64,000 nucleotides of DNA from Echinococcus granulosus (taxonomy: Eukaryota > Platyhelminthes > Cestoda > Cyclophyllidea > Taeniidae): the NCBI RefSeq assembly GCF_000524195.1, contig NW_020170507.1, positions 150,768-214,767 of the forward strand, given 5' to 3'. The notes below the pieces were generated by a model. It was not told the origin of the DNA and made no database searches. It saw only the letters and a program-made list of their open reading frames with translations. The position numbers were made by a program, and so were the translations under genes. Position 1 is the first letter of the stretch. Each line of letters starts with the position of its first letter. This document shows positions 10,901 through 35,850 of the stretch, one piece after another.

Positions 10901-12606
10901 AAAACAATATTCCTTGGTGATATACACAGTCGATAGCAAAACGTTCACTTTCAGGATCCTGGAAGGAAATTAACCACTGCAGCTCAGATATTTCATTGTT
11001 CGAGTAACATTATGATATCCAAAAACTAAAAAAATGCAATTATCCCCAGAGAAAAGCCAACCTATATCTGCTCTATTATTCTGAACTTAATGAATCTGCT
11101 TACAATACAATTAAGTTCAACTGCACACGATAAATATACACCACATATGGATGCTGATGACGGTGTAAACAAAAAGTAGTTTGCAATCAGTGTACGGGAT
11201 CCACTTAAAACTACGCAAGTATGAAAAATATCCTTTGATGATCCACACAACAGGTAACGGGTCTTGTACGCTCTCTCTCCACATGACCATTGCAAATAAC
11301 CAGATAGATTACCAGTGTAAAATATGCTCTCAAAATTGCATAAATACAGCCTATTTTTATTCAGAGAAGAAAGAATGATAGGACTCACTCAGGGTTATGA
11401 TCCGCAAGGTGATTATTTTTCACAAAAGTCTGGTCTGGCATTTGGTGGTGAAACTGAGCCGATGAAAATGCCTGGTCGATTAGGTTAATTACCCGAGCGG
11501 TTCCATTCCACGCCGAGGGCTTTCTAACCTCAACTTTCCTTCTTCGTTTCAAGCCCGGTGGGATAAGAAGGTGAGGCAGTAGCTGACGAACAATACCCTG
11601 CAGATAGAGAGACTCCGCTTGACGTGATTGCAACGCTGGGTGGAGGTGATCAGCGGAGAAGAGACGCTGAAGGACCAAGTCATCAGCCAGGGGTGGTTGG
11701 ATGGGTTCCTCATCTCCGCTCGGGTAGATATTAGAATCAAAGAATGCTGAGAGAAGGTAGACATAAGATAAAATTAGCTTGAGAGGAATCGGCCGGGAAG
11801 AATGACAAGAGAATAAGGGATGCACACAGCAAGCAATGCAGCAGACAACTGCATGACAGCAATCCAACCAGATTGACTAGTAACAGTCATGGGACGTATG
11901 AGAGAGCAAGGGCAGCTAGCTTACCATCTAAGTGACTAAAAACTATAACAAAAAACCATAAGTCAAGGATGAATGATGAAAAAGACAACTTTAGATACTT
12001 AATCGATAAGATGAAAGGATTAACGCACCATTTGTAAGGGTAAGTAGGTGTTCCACGTGGTGAACAACACATGGAAGGAGCTTCTGCTCTATTAGATTAG
12101 AAACATCAACCTAAGGAGATTGGAAAAAAGCACGCTTTACCGCTTTCAATCTTAGAAGAAGGACGCTACAAATGTGCTGCAGCTGGGCTTTTATATTAGC
12201 GGTAAACTTTTCATCATCAGTCAGTTGTCTATAAGCAAAAGTACAAAATGAAAATAGGATTCAAGCTTCATCTCAAAGACAAAATTCTGAATGATAAGAG
12301 ACTTACGAGAACCAACGAAGAATAAAGCGGTCAATAATGAGGTCAAAAATCTAAAGTCTTGATTCAATAGTAAAATTCACATTACGTTTTGAAGGTTTTC
12401 ATCGGCATGAAGTGATAATTTTGGTATACGGGGATCAAAGCATGAGCGGGAATACCTAAAAATGTGGTAGACTACGAGAAGCTTACGCTAGAATGCCGCA
12501 GTTACAAGAAGTTTGGGGTCTCAGAAATTCGCAAGAAAATAGAGTAGACTGCGACGTGCTATTGGAACACAAACGTCCACATTTTGAGTGTCTATCCAAT
12601 TTCGTC
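7793..12606 (-). CDS. PXA/RGS sorting nexin, SNX13/SNX14/SNX25 type (partial gene model)
   Basis: Minus-strand gene rebuilt from phase-compatible exons, in coding order: 12606-12487, 12455-12386, 12350-12307, 12228-12141, 12110-12029, 11746-11389, 10280-10181, (9337-9308), 9093-9007, 7907-7793. The exon joins give a continuous PXA domain from IFDLIIDRFILRWF through QLTDDEKF, VDVSNLIEQKLLPCVVHHVE and HPALQSRQAESLYL to LLTEILANHVLLPALDSIAN, with the family's usual order of motifs. The 7.9-kb exon then begins an RGS-like helix. In animals these proteins are membrane-anchored sorting nexins at endoplasmic reticulum-endosome or lipid-droplet contacts. N-terminal transmembrane exons (above 12.6 kb) and PX/nexin-C exons (below 7.8 kb) were not found. 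The PLVP-like stretch after the PXA favours SNX14, but I do not assign the paralogue. Confidence 0.85.
9007..9093 (-). CDS. Sorting nexin exon: PXA-RGS linker
   Basis: 87 nt between acceptor CTCTCTTTCTGCTTAG and donor GTAAGT, phase 0 on both sides. It encodes DDTDYPSNAPMVPLLNSYIN and then DWLKNAREL. The Asp pair and PxVPLL pattern resemble the SNX14 PXA-RGS linker. Confidence 0.75.
9308..9337 (-). CDS. Possible 30-nt micro-exon of the sorting nexin
   Basis: Minus strand, after acceptor TTCCAATTTAG. It encodes NVADRAINTL, which would supply the 'D..(V/I)N.L' step expected after the PXA core, in phase 0 on both sides. The donor (GTTGCT) is weak, and a GTATCA donor a little further on would break phase with the next exon. 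Confidence 0.4.
10181..10280 (-). CDS. Sorting nexin exon: PXA REIL-type helix
   Basis: 100 nt between acceptor TCTTTTCTGTTAG and donor GTAAGT. It encodes LLTEILANHVLLPALDSIAN, close to the family consensus (R/T)EIL...VLLP..D..(A/S)(D/N)P. The phases fit on both sides. Confidence 0.9.
11389..11746 (-). CDS. Sorting nexin exon: central PXA
   Basis: The largest exon of this gene found here (358 nt), from acceptor TCTACCTTCTCTCAG to donor GTGAGT. It encodes the segment with HPALQSRQAESLYLQGIV and RQLLPHLLIPPG, the PXA core preceding the 'REIL' helix. An extra ~50-residue basic/polar insert (KRRRKVEVRKPS onward) separates the two parts of the domain. The phase-2 end joins the next exon through an Asp codon. 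Confidence 0.85.
12029..12110 (-). CDS. Sorting nexin exon: PXA helix 3
   Basis: 82 nt encoding VDVSNLIEQKLLPCVVHHVE and HLLTLTN. The V-D-hydrophobic start and the KLLP...HVE pattern are PXA hallmarks. The GTGCGT donor leaves phase 1, which the next exon completes as an Ala codon. Confidence 0.85.
12141..12228 (-). CDS. Sorting nexin exon: PXA helix 2
   Basis: 88 nt encoding QLTDDEKFTANIKAQLQHIC followed by a Leu/Arg-rich helix (SVLLLRLKA). This corresponds to the PXA segment with an 'SDDEEF...LR..L..L..R' pattern. It is followed by a 30-nt intron (GTAAAG...CTTAG). Confidence 0.85.
12307..12350 (-). CDS. Sorting nexin exon: PXA helix 1
   Basis: A 44-nt exon encoding IFDLIIDRFILRWF, the characteristic first PXA helix ending in an aromatic pair. 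It has a GTAAGT donor and enters in phase 0, matching the previous exon, and leaves in phase 2, matching the next. Confidence 0.8.
12386..12455 (-). CDS. Sorting nexin exon: linker into PXA
   Basis: 70 nt between an acceptor (CACATTTTTAG) and a GTAATG donor. It encodes SCFDPRIPKLSLHADENLQN after the first residues. A CDPR-like sequence just before the PXA domain is typical of this sorting nexin group. It is followed by a 35-nt intron. Confidence 0.75.
12487..12606 (-). CDS. Sorting nexin exon upstream of the PXA domain (low-complexity, Cys/Ser-rich)
   Basis: An open frame on the minus strand ends GGCATTCTAGC at a GTAAGC donor, followed by a 31-nt intron to the exon at 12455. The end phase (2) matches the next exon. 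The upstream limit is a guess: an acceptor ending CTTAAG gives 12606. The peptide contains KCGRLCSNSTSQ and PQTSCNCGILA, plausible for a juxtamembrane linker before PXA. Confidence 0.5.
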
Positions 12607-13073
12607 CTTAAGTAGTACGATGAGGAGTGTATTTAACTACCTTAAGAGGTTACTGAGGACGAAGCCAAAATAAAAGCAAAATAAAATCAACGGAATGAAT
12701 AGAAACATATCAACGCATTTCCATCTTCACAACGACACCGCAAAATTCCATTAAAGCATGACCGGCAAACTGTAGTATGGGTGTGTATAACCTTAATATC
12801 ATGTATCAAGCGGCTGACTAAAGCCTACTTAAAGTGACACGTCTTAGAAAGGTGTATACCCTAACAATAAAACTCCATTTCCTTCTTCACCTCCTAATAT
12901 ATCCGATTTGTAGAGTGCGTACCAGTTATGAAGAAATTTAAAAGCCGAAAAGTCTAAAGATTTTTCATTTATTCTTAAGCTAATCTCGTCTAGGAATGAG
13001 TCCCTTTAAAACAGTCATTTCTTGGTTGTCAACGCAAAACCAACTATGTTTGATGATATTAAATGCCCTATAT

Positions 13074-13271
13074 TGTAGCGTACCGAGACTCCGTGAAGAC
13101 GAAAGAAGACACAATACTTGGGCAGAATATATATATTCAGCCCGGAGAAGGTGTCTGGGCTATTGGCATGGCCCAAAAGACCAGCCCACCCAGCGAGGTA
13201 CAAGGGGGCTAAATCAAAGTACACAAGTGGCACCTCACCAGAACTGAGAGATAAACGACTATCGTATTACA
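13074..13271 (-). mobile_element. Solo LTR of the TRIM-like family
   Basis: 198 bp. Read on the plus strand it runs from TGTAGCGTACCGAGACTCC to CGTATTACA. It includes AATATATATATTC and the reverse complement of the CCAATAGCCCAGA core. It lies between the two head-to-head genes. No convincing target-site duplication. Confidence 0.8.
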
Positions 13272-13454
13272 GTATCAACTCTATTTCAACTGCTGAACTG
13301 ATTTTAAACAATGATAGCAGTGGCATAGGTTCTATTCGTATTTAGAAACCGAGCATAAGAGTTCTACGGTACAAAATAGTTTCACAACGATGCATAGAAA
13401 GCTAGTTTAATTCAGCTTTTGACTGCGATGATACTTATTCTACCTCAAGTTCTG

Positions 13455-13515
13455 CTTCTGCTCGGAGGCTTGGCCCCAGCCCATACCAGTAGCCTCTCAT
13501 CATTTCTTCATGTAT
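13455..13515 (+). repeat. LTR fragment, TRIM-like family
   Basis: Only the core is recognisable: GGCTTGGCCCCAGCCCATAC followed by CAGTAGCC. Both ends are lost. Confidence 0.5.
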
Positions 13516-14348
13516 GATTTGCTAACTGCTTACGAATAGTACAGAATTAAGGAACCACGTATACATGCTGAAGCATTAGGAAAATGGTACAAAATACTTC
13601 ATTTCGAATGCTGGGTTGTGACAGGCCCAAAGTTTATCCCTTCCTCCTCGAACTTCAGGCTATGGGAGAGCTTCTACAAGAGCATGCTCATTAATGATAA
13701 TTATGGTGAAGTACACAGGTCAGATCTATGCGCGTTCTGAACTCTCGCTTACCTCAGTAAATTCTGCTGGCTACTCCGCCTCGAGATTCATGTTCACTGA
13801 ACGCTTCTCACCTAAATGACACTTTTAAACAAAATATCTACTACATTTATGTGCTAGTCATTTACAATAAAACCGGCATAACATCAAGATTCAAATGATC
13901 TACATGGATTATGTTTTGGACACGAAGGGTCAGCATTAGCCCCGGTAGACAGTACAGGAGAGCATGGAAAATGCGTTTTCAAGATGAAGTAGTGTTAAAC
14001 ACACGTTTGTTTGATTTTACCCCTAGGCAAGAGGTGCTGAATGCGTGCAAATCGCGTGTCTGAGCTGAAGTTATTGGCTCCTAAGGCTAAAGCGGAAGCT
14101 GGACTGATTTGCTGGCAGTTTTCAATGCTTAATTTGCTACCATTTTCACGGAAAAGATGTCCTTACATAAAATTTTGCTGACTTTAAGGGCATAAAGAAG
14201 AAAGAAAAAGGGAGTAGCACCAAACCGACTACATGCTTATTATTCCTAATCTGAAAAATACAGTCACATTATAATACTTATCGGCTTATAGTGTGACTAT
14301 TGCAATACGATGGTGGTCTATCCCTCGATATTGGCGGGGCGACACTTT

Positions 14349-14502
14349 TGTACTTTGAATTAGTCTTCTTTTACTTTTCTGGGTGGGCTGGCTTTCGGGC
14401 CATGCCAATAGCCCAAGCGCCTTCTCTGTGCTAAATATATATATATATTCTGCCCGAGTATTGTGTGTTCTTTCGTTTTCAGAGAAGTCTCGGGACGCTA
14501 CA
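14349..14502 (+). mobile_element. Internally deleted solo LTR, TRIM-like family
   Basis: About 154 bp beginning near TGTACTTTGAATTAG, containing GGGTGGGCTGGC, GGGCCATGCCAATAGCCC and an (AT)n TATA-like run, and ending TCTCGGGACGCTACA. It lies about 1.1 kb upstream of the first recognised KAT6 exon and could influence that gene's transcription. Confidence 0.75.
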
Positions 14503-15626
14503 CTATCATCATAGTCGTGAAAGTATAGGAATTGTTACCTGACGAACCAAAAATGCACTGATTTGCAATGCTTATGTTACTTTTATGTGCTATTTAGGGA
14601 GGAGGCAAAGTTGTAATTCGAATCTGGTGACAGGGTCGTCATCTCCCGTGCCTGAGTGCGATTGCAGTTTCCCCCTCCCGTAAACTTTGCATTTGTTCTC
14701 CCGATCCATTTCCTTCTAATAAATATCCCAGTATTAAATTTACTGGGCCGTTTTAAGGACACCAGGAACAGGAGGGAGGAGACCTGTGAGTCTTGCCCTA
14801 CGGATTAATACAGTTTTTTCGATGAATTTTCATCATTGATCCATTGGAACGGCTTTCTATTTGCTAATACAGACAAAAACTTTTATTGTGCACTTCTAAT
14901 TATTTTAAGTGCCTGCGTGCCTAGTTTTAATGCATTTTTTAATGGAAAGCAATTTTTTGTTTTGTTACGTCAGTTAAGTGCGGCTTATTTGGCACGAATT
15001 TTACTTCAATGTGGTATGCGTTCGAGAAGTAGAGTTACGCAGGGTACGTTTTCGACTTCTGTATTTTGACTATAACCTCATCTCTCCCTTTAAAGTAGCT
15101 GCTCATTATTTGCACCTCCCTGATCCCTACTAGGGTGTCATGCATTTCGTTGATTTTGTTCTTATTGCAAAATCGTGATATCCTGCTGCGGACCGTGTCT
15201 CTTAGGGTACATGCTTTCAATTACTGCTTCAGGTTAATTCTTGCATTTTCCTGGGATTTGCTGTCTTTCTTGTTGTCCTCCACTTTGTTATTTTGCAGTT
15301 TACTTCAAGGAGCTTCATTTAATTAGGGATACTTTTCTTCCATGCACTGTTTTTGACAGAGTGCGAATGTGCTAAGGCAGCGAAATTATGTAAATTCCCT
15401 CCAGTTGTTTTTACAATGGTCAGTGATTTTTTTGAATATTCCTTCACCGGTTAAGTGCGTCTGGCAATTGGTACTTAAGTTTTTATTTGTATAGATAGGA
15501 TATTACGACTAGCAATTTCTGCGCGTCTCTACTCATCTGTTTTCAAATGTATTAGTCTGTCACCTACACTTTATAATTACAATGGTTCGTTCTGTTTTAT
15601 ATCCGCATCTGCCTTACTGATTACAG

Positions 15627-29717
<14,091 letters not shown>

Positions 29718-31121
29718 TTGCAGATAATCCCTCTTTCCCTGTCCCACCTCTGTCCGTATAATGTGTATATTACCTCTAAGTGCATGGGATCAGTGAACTT
29801 TATTCTGCAGTTTGTTTTTGTTGTACAATCGAGGAGGGAAAGAACACGAGATGCAGGTGTTATTGTACTCATGCAAAACCTACTCATACTTATATACAGA
29901 TATGCACTTTGCTAAATCATATCCTACTGTCGCACTGAATCAGTTTCTCGTGCTCACTAATGCACCAAAATAGCGAAATTTTTATTACGCACTCATTCAC
30001 ACTATTGTGATCTGTCATAGTTGCGGTCTGGGGGTTTTGGGTCATTAGCGAATGGGATAAATTGAGTTTGGCTGACATCGAAGGTAACTTTTGCAAAGAT
30101 GTTAGCCGTAAGATCTGTCGGAGGGTAAAGGTGCTCTTTTCTTCATCTAATGCGACTTCAGGTTTTCTGCATTGATTGGGTTTGGGTGTGCTTCGGCAAC
30201 TAGATTCAAACATTGTAAAAAGCTCGACTAAGACCGGGGTTGGGCCTAATTCTTAGAGGCTAAAGCTTTGCCTCCACAGAGGTGGTCGTTATCCTTCCAT
30301 TGCCTTAACGCTGTTTTGCATCAGGGTCATGGTATTTCTGAATTTAAATCGAATTTGTCGGTAGTTGAAGCTGGTCTCAGATGTTCCTCATTTCTTGGTG
30401 CATCTTTCCTTACTGACGTCTATTGAGTAGCCAAAGCATCCTAAGTTTTTTACAGCAGCAATTCCAAGATGTTGACTGCTGACTAGGTCATGAAGCAAAA
30501 TTGAGTTCTTGTTGGAGGGTGCTAATCAACCATCATGGTGCACTACCCATGATAGCAATATTTTATTTAAATAATGTTTCTCAATTAGATTTCCTGAACG
30601 GAAAATGGCTAGCAAAACTATTCGCAGCCGCTTTACACGGTATAAGGTCTGATTGCCTTTCCCCCTAAGAATTACATTAATATGCTACTTTGATCATAAA
30701 TATTGCATTTTTAACGTGTACTTTTCCCTCCATAGTCAATATAAAATCTAGCTAAAATTGGTATACCAAATGAAACTTCAAAGAGACAATTTGCAGGACA
30801 GTCTGATGTGATGCACACTTACCACAAATATCATTTATAGCACTATTTTAGTGAGGTGTCTCTTTCTGCACTTTAATTTGAGGTTCTAGTCGATAAATCC
30901 GTTCACAATTCCTTGTTTCCATCCACCATGCTTAAAGAAACTTTTGAGTTTACACTTGTCACGTAGCCCAGAAATACTTCTGACCACACTGACCACTTTC
31001 AAGTGGGTGACCATCCAGAAGTGTAGTTAATCCACAGTATGTAGCTTAAAATAATTTGGCTTAGAAAAATGACACAAATTGGATTTAATGTGCTCAATAA
31101 ATTCCTTTTATTTTGCAAAAG
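29718..31121. other. 3' flank of KAT6, no clear gene
   Basis: Several AT-rich polyadenylation-like stretches but no firm AATAAA close to the stop. A 98-codon minus-strand frame at 29917-30213 has no recognised motif. Confidence 0.5.
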
Positions 31122-31312
31122 TGTAACACGTTGTTTTTAGTTTAACTCTCGGTTTCCGTAACAGGCCACTTTGGATCTCCACCATTTTACCTAAGCCGGG
31201 TGGGCTGGTCTGCGGTCTATGTCAGTAGCCCCAAGTCCTACTGTATGTCGTCACAACGTATTTCACCCTAGTATTATGTCTTCTATCCTTCTCAGATAGT
31301 CTCAGCAGCTAA
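31122..31312 (+). mobile_element. Solo LTR, TRIM-like family
   Basis: Starts TGTAACACGTTG, contains TTTAACTCTCGGTTTCCGT, CCGGGTGGGCTGG and GTCAGTAGCCCCAAG, and has GTATTATGTCTTC near its end. The left end matches the conserved edge seen at 62.3 kb on the other strand. Confidence 0.8.
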
Positions 31313-32833
31313 AAAATCATCAACGGGGCTAGTTTTTCTTCAGCCATATTCCAAGTGACACCGAAAACTATCGTAGTTTATATTACTATTGGTAAGCTGC
31401 CATCATCATACTTGTAATACAATGGCTCCTTCATTGTTGAGATAATTAGGATCCCAATGAATGCTAGCCAATTCGCCAAGAACATCAAATATCAATTACC
31501 ATCCCTCATGACTTTTTATACAAACTCAAAATAACGTGGTAGATTAACTAAGAACAGAATGCGATTGCTTGCCTTTACTTGTTTCTCTTGCTCTCGCTAC
31601 TTTTCTGCCGGGTGAAATGAATACCCTCCCACCTGCCCATTCGCTCAAGTAAATAATCACTTCATCCAATCTTTGAGGCCTTGGATTGGCGATAACGAAG
31701 TCATCCCTCTTGTGACCTTAATCATGTACCGTAAATAGACCCAGCACAAATAAAAAGTTGTTTCATTTTTGCTTCCAAATCCTTATAAGTCACTTCTAAG
31801 TCGTTTAGTTGGCGAGGTGCAAGAAAGTACATTAGAGTGAGCAAATTCTGATGTCTAACCAACGCACGTTAATTTTGGCAAGAAATCATGACCAATTTTA
31901 TAAATTATAACAAAAATTACTTGCAAAATTCAATTGAGTCGAATTCGCTAAATAATTAATATCGTGTAGATAACCTAAATGGCACTTAAAGTGTTGGAGA
32001 AGTATTGTGACTAAGGCACATATGTCTTAGATGAGTGCGCACCTTTACTAGGACGGTGACGGTGGATGGCACTTGTGCACTAATCTGCCGTCCCTTAGTC
32101 ATTTTGAAATGCGCCAAAAGAGAAGGGTGATTCTAGTTGCCGGGCCATCCAAAGCGCTGCATGAAGATAAATTGCAGTTGTAAAAGCACTTAAAAAAACT
32201 TAGTTGGGTTCTGAATTTCTAAAACGATCAGCAGTAGTGCCATCTTAAGCATATTGCGTCATAAAATTTGTGGTTTTAAAGATGTGTTTGTTAAACCTTG
32301 AAGTGTGAATATTTTGCATTCAGGCTAGGGGAAAAAGAGCAAAAAATTCAAATTGCATTCTAAAATGCTTGTATTATTTTATAATACAAGTGGAAAATGG
32401 GAGAGAAAAACTTCCTATACATGATTTAATCGTATTACAATTGGAAAGAAGTCTTAGTGAACTACTTGGTTGAAGCTAATTAAAGAATACATACTAAGTA
32501 CTTAAATTTGTTGTGTGATACAATTACCGGATTTCGATCCAATGTAGGTCGCGACTTTCGAAAGTGGAGATAACGTCTTTTTTAAAATTGATGCAAACTC
32601 AGGATTCAGATTTAACGATCAAGGAATTTTATCTAATCAGACCACCTATTAGAAGTTATTGTACCATAACGACTAGATGAAGACCTATGCATTAAGTTAA
32701 AACTTTTTGAGAAAAGGTACTTAAATCAGCAAATTCATTTCTTATCTTTTACCACATATGATAGTAAAAAAAGAAGGGGAAAGTTTTCTAGTTAGTTCCT
32801 TTGGCCTGTTCGTTGACATGTGGCGGTTTGTTA

Positions 32834-33616
32834 TGTGGCGCCCTGTGTCTCCCGAAGACGGTAGAAATCATAGTGTGTTGCCAACGTAGAGAACGGCTGG
32901 AGGGCTATTGTCATTGCCAGAAGGCCGTCCCACTTAACATAAGTACAAGGTCGGAACCTTAAGTGTTCGCGTAACCAAAATAGAGTTAAATAAACAGTCG
33001 AAGCATTACACACCCCTTCTCGTCTTATGAGTGTTGTTCTGGACGCTTGCCCTGTTCAACCTCTAACGTTGACCATCGAAACGTAGTCGGTACTGTTTAA
33101 AAAGATACCCACGAAATAACTACGCCAATCATTCAATTTGCGCGTAAATGGGCCGATATTAAACCGTCACGTCACTGATCCATTTTGACATTCCCACTAC
33201 ACCTGGAGTTCCATCTTGTTTGGGAGCTGTTGCTGGAGAATGGGAAACGCGCAGGCCATCAAGTAGCTGCTCGTTATCCGTAAGAACACTGGCCTTAGAG
33301 TCATTGAATAAAATAGGGGGCTAAAGTGATTACGTGTGGATGACGTTTCGCATTTATTCCTCCTTGCCACTTGGTTCTCACCTTATTTATGCCCAGTTAT
33401 ATCTATCCACATGAATTGTATCCAAATAATATAGTTGAAGGTGGCATTGCATGTCCACCTATTTGGCATCTTTATATGGCTAATGTAGACAGCTCTGTGG
33501 CGAACTTTTCCAAGTGGATCACGAGTGGTATCACTTCGGCTGAAAATAGCATTCCCGCAGAATACGGGACTGGGGCAGGTACCAAAGGCAGACGTCATTT
33601 TCAGTCCCTCCATTAG
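32834..33616 (-). mobile_element. Truncated TRIM-like element (3' LTR plus internal part)
   Basis: In the element's own orientation (minus) the 3' LTR is 33010-32834 (plus-strand ends TGTGGCGCC and GCATTACA). The internal region runs up to about 33616, matching the internal regions at 6.15-6.83 kb and 51.2-51.9 kb (for example CAGACGTCATTTTCA shared near 33600 and 51790). The primer-binding site and 5' LTR are absent. Confidence 0.75.
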
Positions 33617-35380
33617 GAGCAGTCGTAGATATGTCTATTTTCCATAGAGTTATTTATAGCATTCAGTAATAGGAATCAGGGTAGTTGTCCCTTAGGGGCG
33701 GTTTTGTTTCCTACTAACACCAGCATAGCATCGTAAGTCTATTTTACAAGCCGAAAGAAGGCAGAATACTAAGACAGAAAATGCATCGCCGATGCAGAGT
33801 TAGGCTAAAGGACCACGTGTATACCCTGGAGGTCATACCACTCAAAGGAAATGCAAAGGAGGGGCCTTTGGTCCCAGCGTAGCCAAAACAAGTGTTAAAC
33901 CAACGATTAAATCTCTGCACGCCATAATTTGTAGTAACATGGGCTTAAAAAGCGTAAAGTGTATGAAAAAGATGTTGCATTTCTATCACATTTAGAAAAA
34001 ATCATGATATCCAATGTAGCTGAAGTACTTCAAGGTGAAGACACCTAGATCTTACTGTGATCCTTTGCGCTAAGGGGTGTATCACTGTTAAGGCATTTAT
34101 TCAAACTTTATTAAACGCTTTCACAGTGTAGGGTGTATAGTTTCACTAGACCGCATACCTGCCTTGAAGTGAGAAATTTCATAGTAGAGAATCCATTGCA
34201 TAAGATCAGCAAATACAAACCAGATGGGATTTCTGGCATAAACTTATTCGATACTGGGATTACTCGGTTGTATCAAATGGTACTACAAGCGGCAAAGTGG
34301 AAGAAAAACGAAATTTTTTAAATATAATTATTTTACGGATTTCGAGGGACATAAACTATTTACTGGAGGCTGTGATAACAGACTGTGGTAAACAAAGTAT
34401 ACAGTCAAACGAAACTAGGTCATACAGATATCAGAAAAGTAGTTGGGAGACTAAATAAAACGCATTCTGTACAATTATCAATGCCGACTCTTGTTGAGTT
34501 GACTCACCTACCTCACTACTTCATTTCATTAATTTATTCAAACTCATCTAAGAATTTATGCTTGGATGATATGCGCCAAACTGTTACCACCGGCACGTAT
34601 TCGTTATTTCTGGTCTCAGATTGGCTCACCTATCTGGTTTAGTTGACGTTATCACTGATTGACGGAACGTAATTTGTCACTCAAAATACAAATATGCAAG
34701 CTACAAGTTTGTATAACAATCGTTTAGTAAACCTCTGAGCCATCTTTAAGTTTTCATCGACTTAAGGCTAGAAATGAATCTTATTTCCAAAAATCCAGAT
34801 TTTGAATAAAGCACATGGACAAATAACTGCTCACGTAAGCTATTAATTAAACGGACTGCACTCGACTTGGCTGCTGAAATTTCCAATGCACTGTTTTTTT
34901 ATTAAAGCCTTATGAAGATCATCCTCTTTTATTAGGGTTTGCCATAATTGATGTGGTCAGGCTTCCTCAAAATTAATTGAGACAAGTCAAGTTTTGAGGG
35001 GAAAGAGATGTGCGCACTCCAATGCATTCTGGCTGTACAGTAACTCCAGAGCACAATAGGCCTCAGTCAATCTCAAACAGGAATATTAAGCCCCTGTGCA
35101 CCTCAATAATTGCACAGTAGCGTATAAAACTACATTATTAAATGATTAAGTGAATAACAGAAGCCGCCTTTATAATGCCCGCAAAAAGATTTTAGCGTGC
35201 CAAATGCCTACTAGAGAGAAAATATTGCTATCTAGGGAGAATAAGATATGCTGGACTAGTAAATCCACAATGTAAAAATTTTAATAAAACAGTAACTTCG
35301 CTCTTTTATTTTATATAAAAAGGAATGTAACGCTAAATACAGATGTAGAAAAGTAAAATTACCAAAACTATTAAGCAACA
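33617..35380. other. No supportable gene
   Basis: AT-rich, short frames only, no recognised repeat by eye. Confidence 0.5.
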
Positions 35381-35389
35381 CCCATGCTA

Positions 35390-35850
35390 GATTAAATAAC
35401 TCGACACTGAGTTTATGTAGGAAAAATTAGGAATTGTAAAAGTACCTTTATGGCTAATTTTATTCTAAGAGAGACATACCATTTCACAGAGATAAAGGAG
35501 GCAATGATCATAATAGATTGGTTGAAAGAGAAGAGAAAGTGAGTAAGTTTAAAGCACTCCTGTTGCTTCTACGGTGTTGTTGATCACAAAAACTCTAGAG
35601 ATGGGAAAGCGCCAATGAGCAGGCCCGCATTTACGTGAAATCCGATGCAACAAGCATTGTCACAATGAGTCGTCGAAACGACTGCCAAGTGAATTGCACC
35701 ATAAGTATTACTTCCAATTTCTTTTACTTCGTTAACGTACCGAAACTTATCACGAATTATCCGCGTGCTTGGTGTGTCAGGTTCCCTTCTTAGTGAATAC
35801 CCCGAATGAGGTAATATCATTCCTTTATTACTAGGCTGATTCATCGTTGT
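35390..35850. repeat. Repeat family B, copy 1
   Basis: Matches 45.0-45.69 kb and 46.33-47.12 kb. Shared landmarks include TCTAGAGATGGGAAAGCGCC, GAGCAGGCCCGCATTTACGT, GAGTCGTCG and CTTCCAATTTCTTTTACTTC. The minus strand has an unbroken 86-codon frame (35584-35844), whereas the other copies are interrupted. It lies about 1.2 kb upstream of the acidic-protein gene. Confidence 0.7.

Noticed and set aside
13071..13276. Target-site duplication for the 13.1-kb LTR
   Set aside because: Flanking pentamers do not match.
12996..13345. Overlapping ORFs on both strands at 13.0-13.3 kb
   Set aside because: They fall on a solo LTR and are not genes.
29917..30213. Minus-strand 98-codon frame downstream of KAT6 (and an overlapping frame with FANDPKPPDRNYDRSQ)
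   Set aside because: Both look mildly protein-like but lack a clean acceptor and any known domain.
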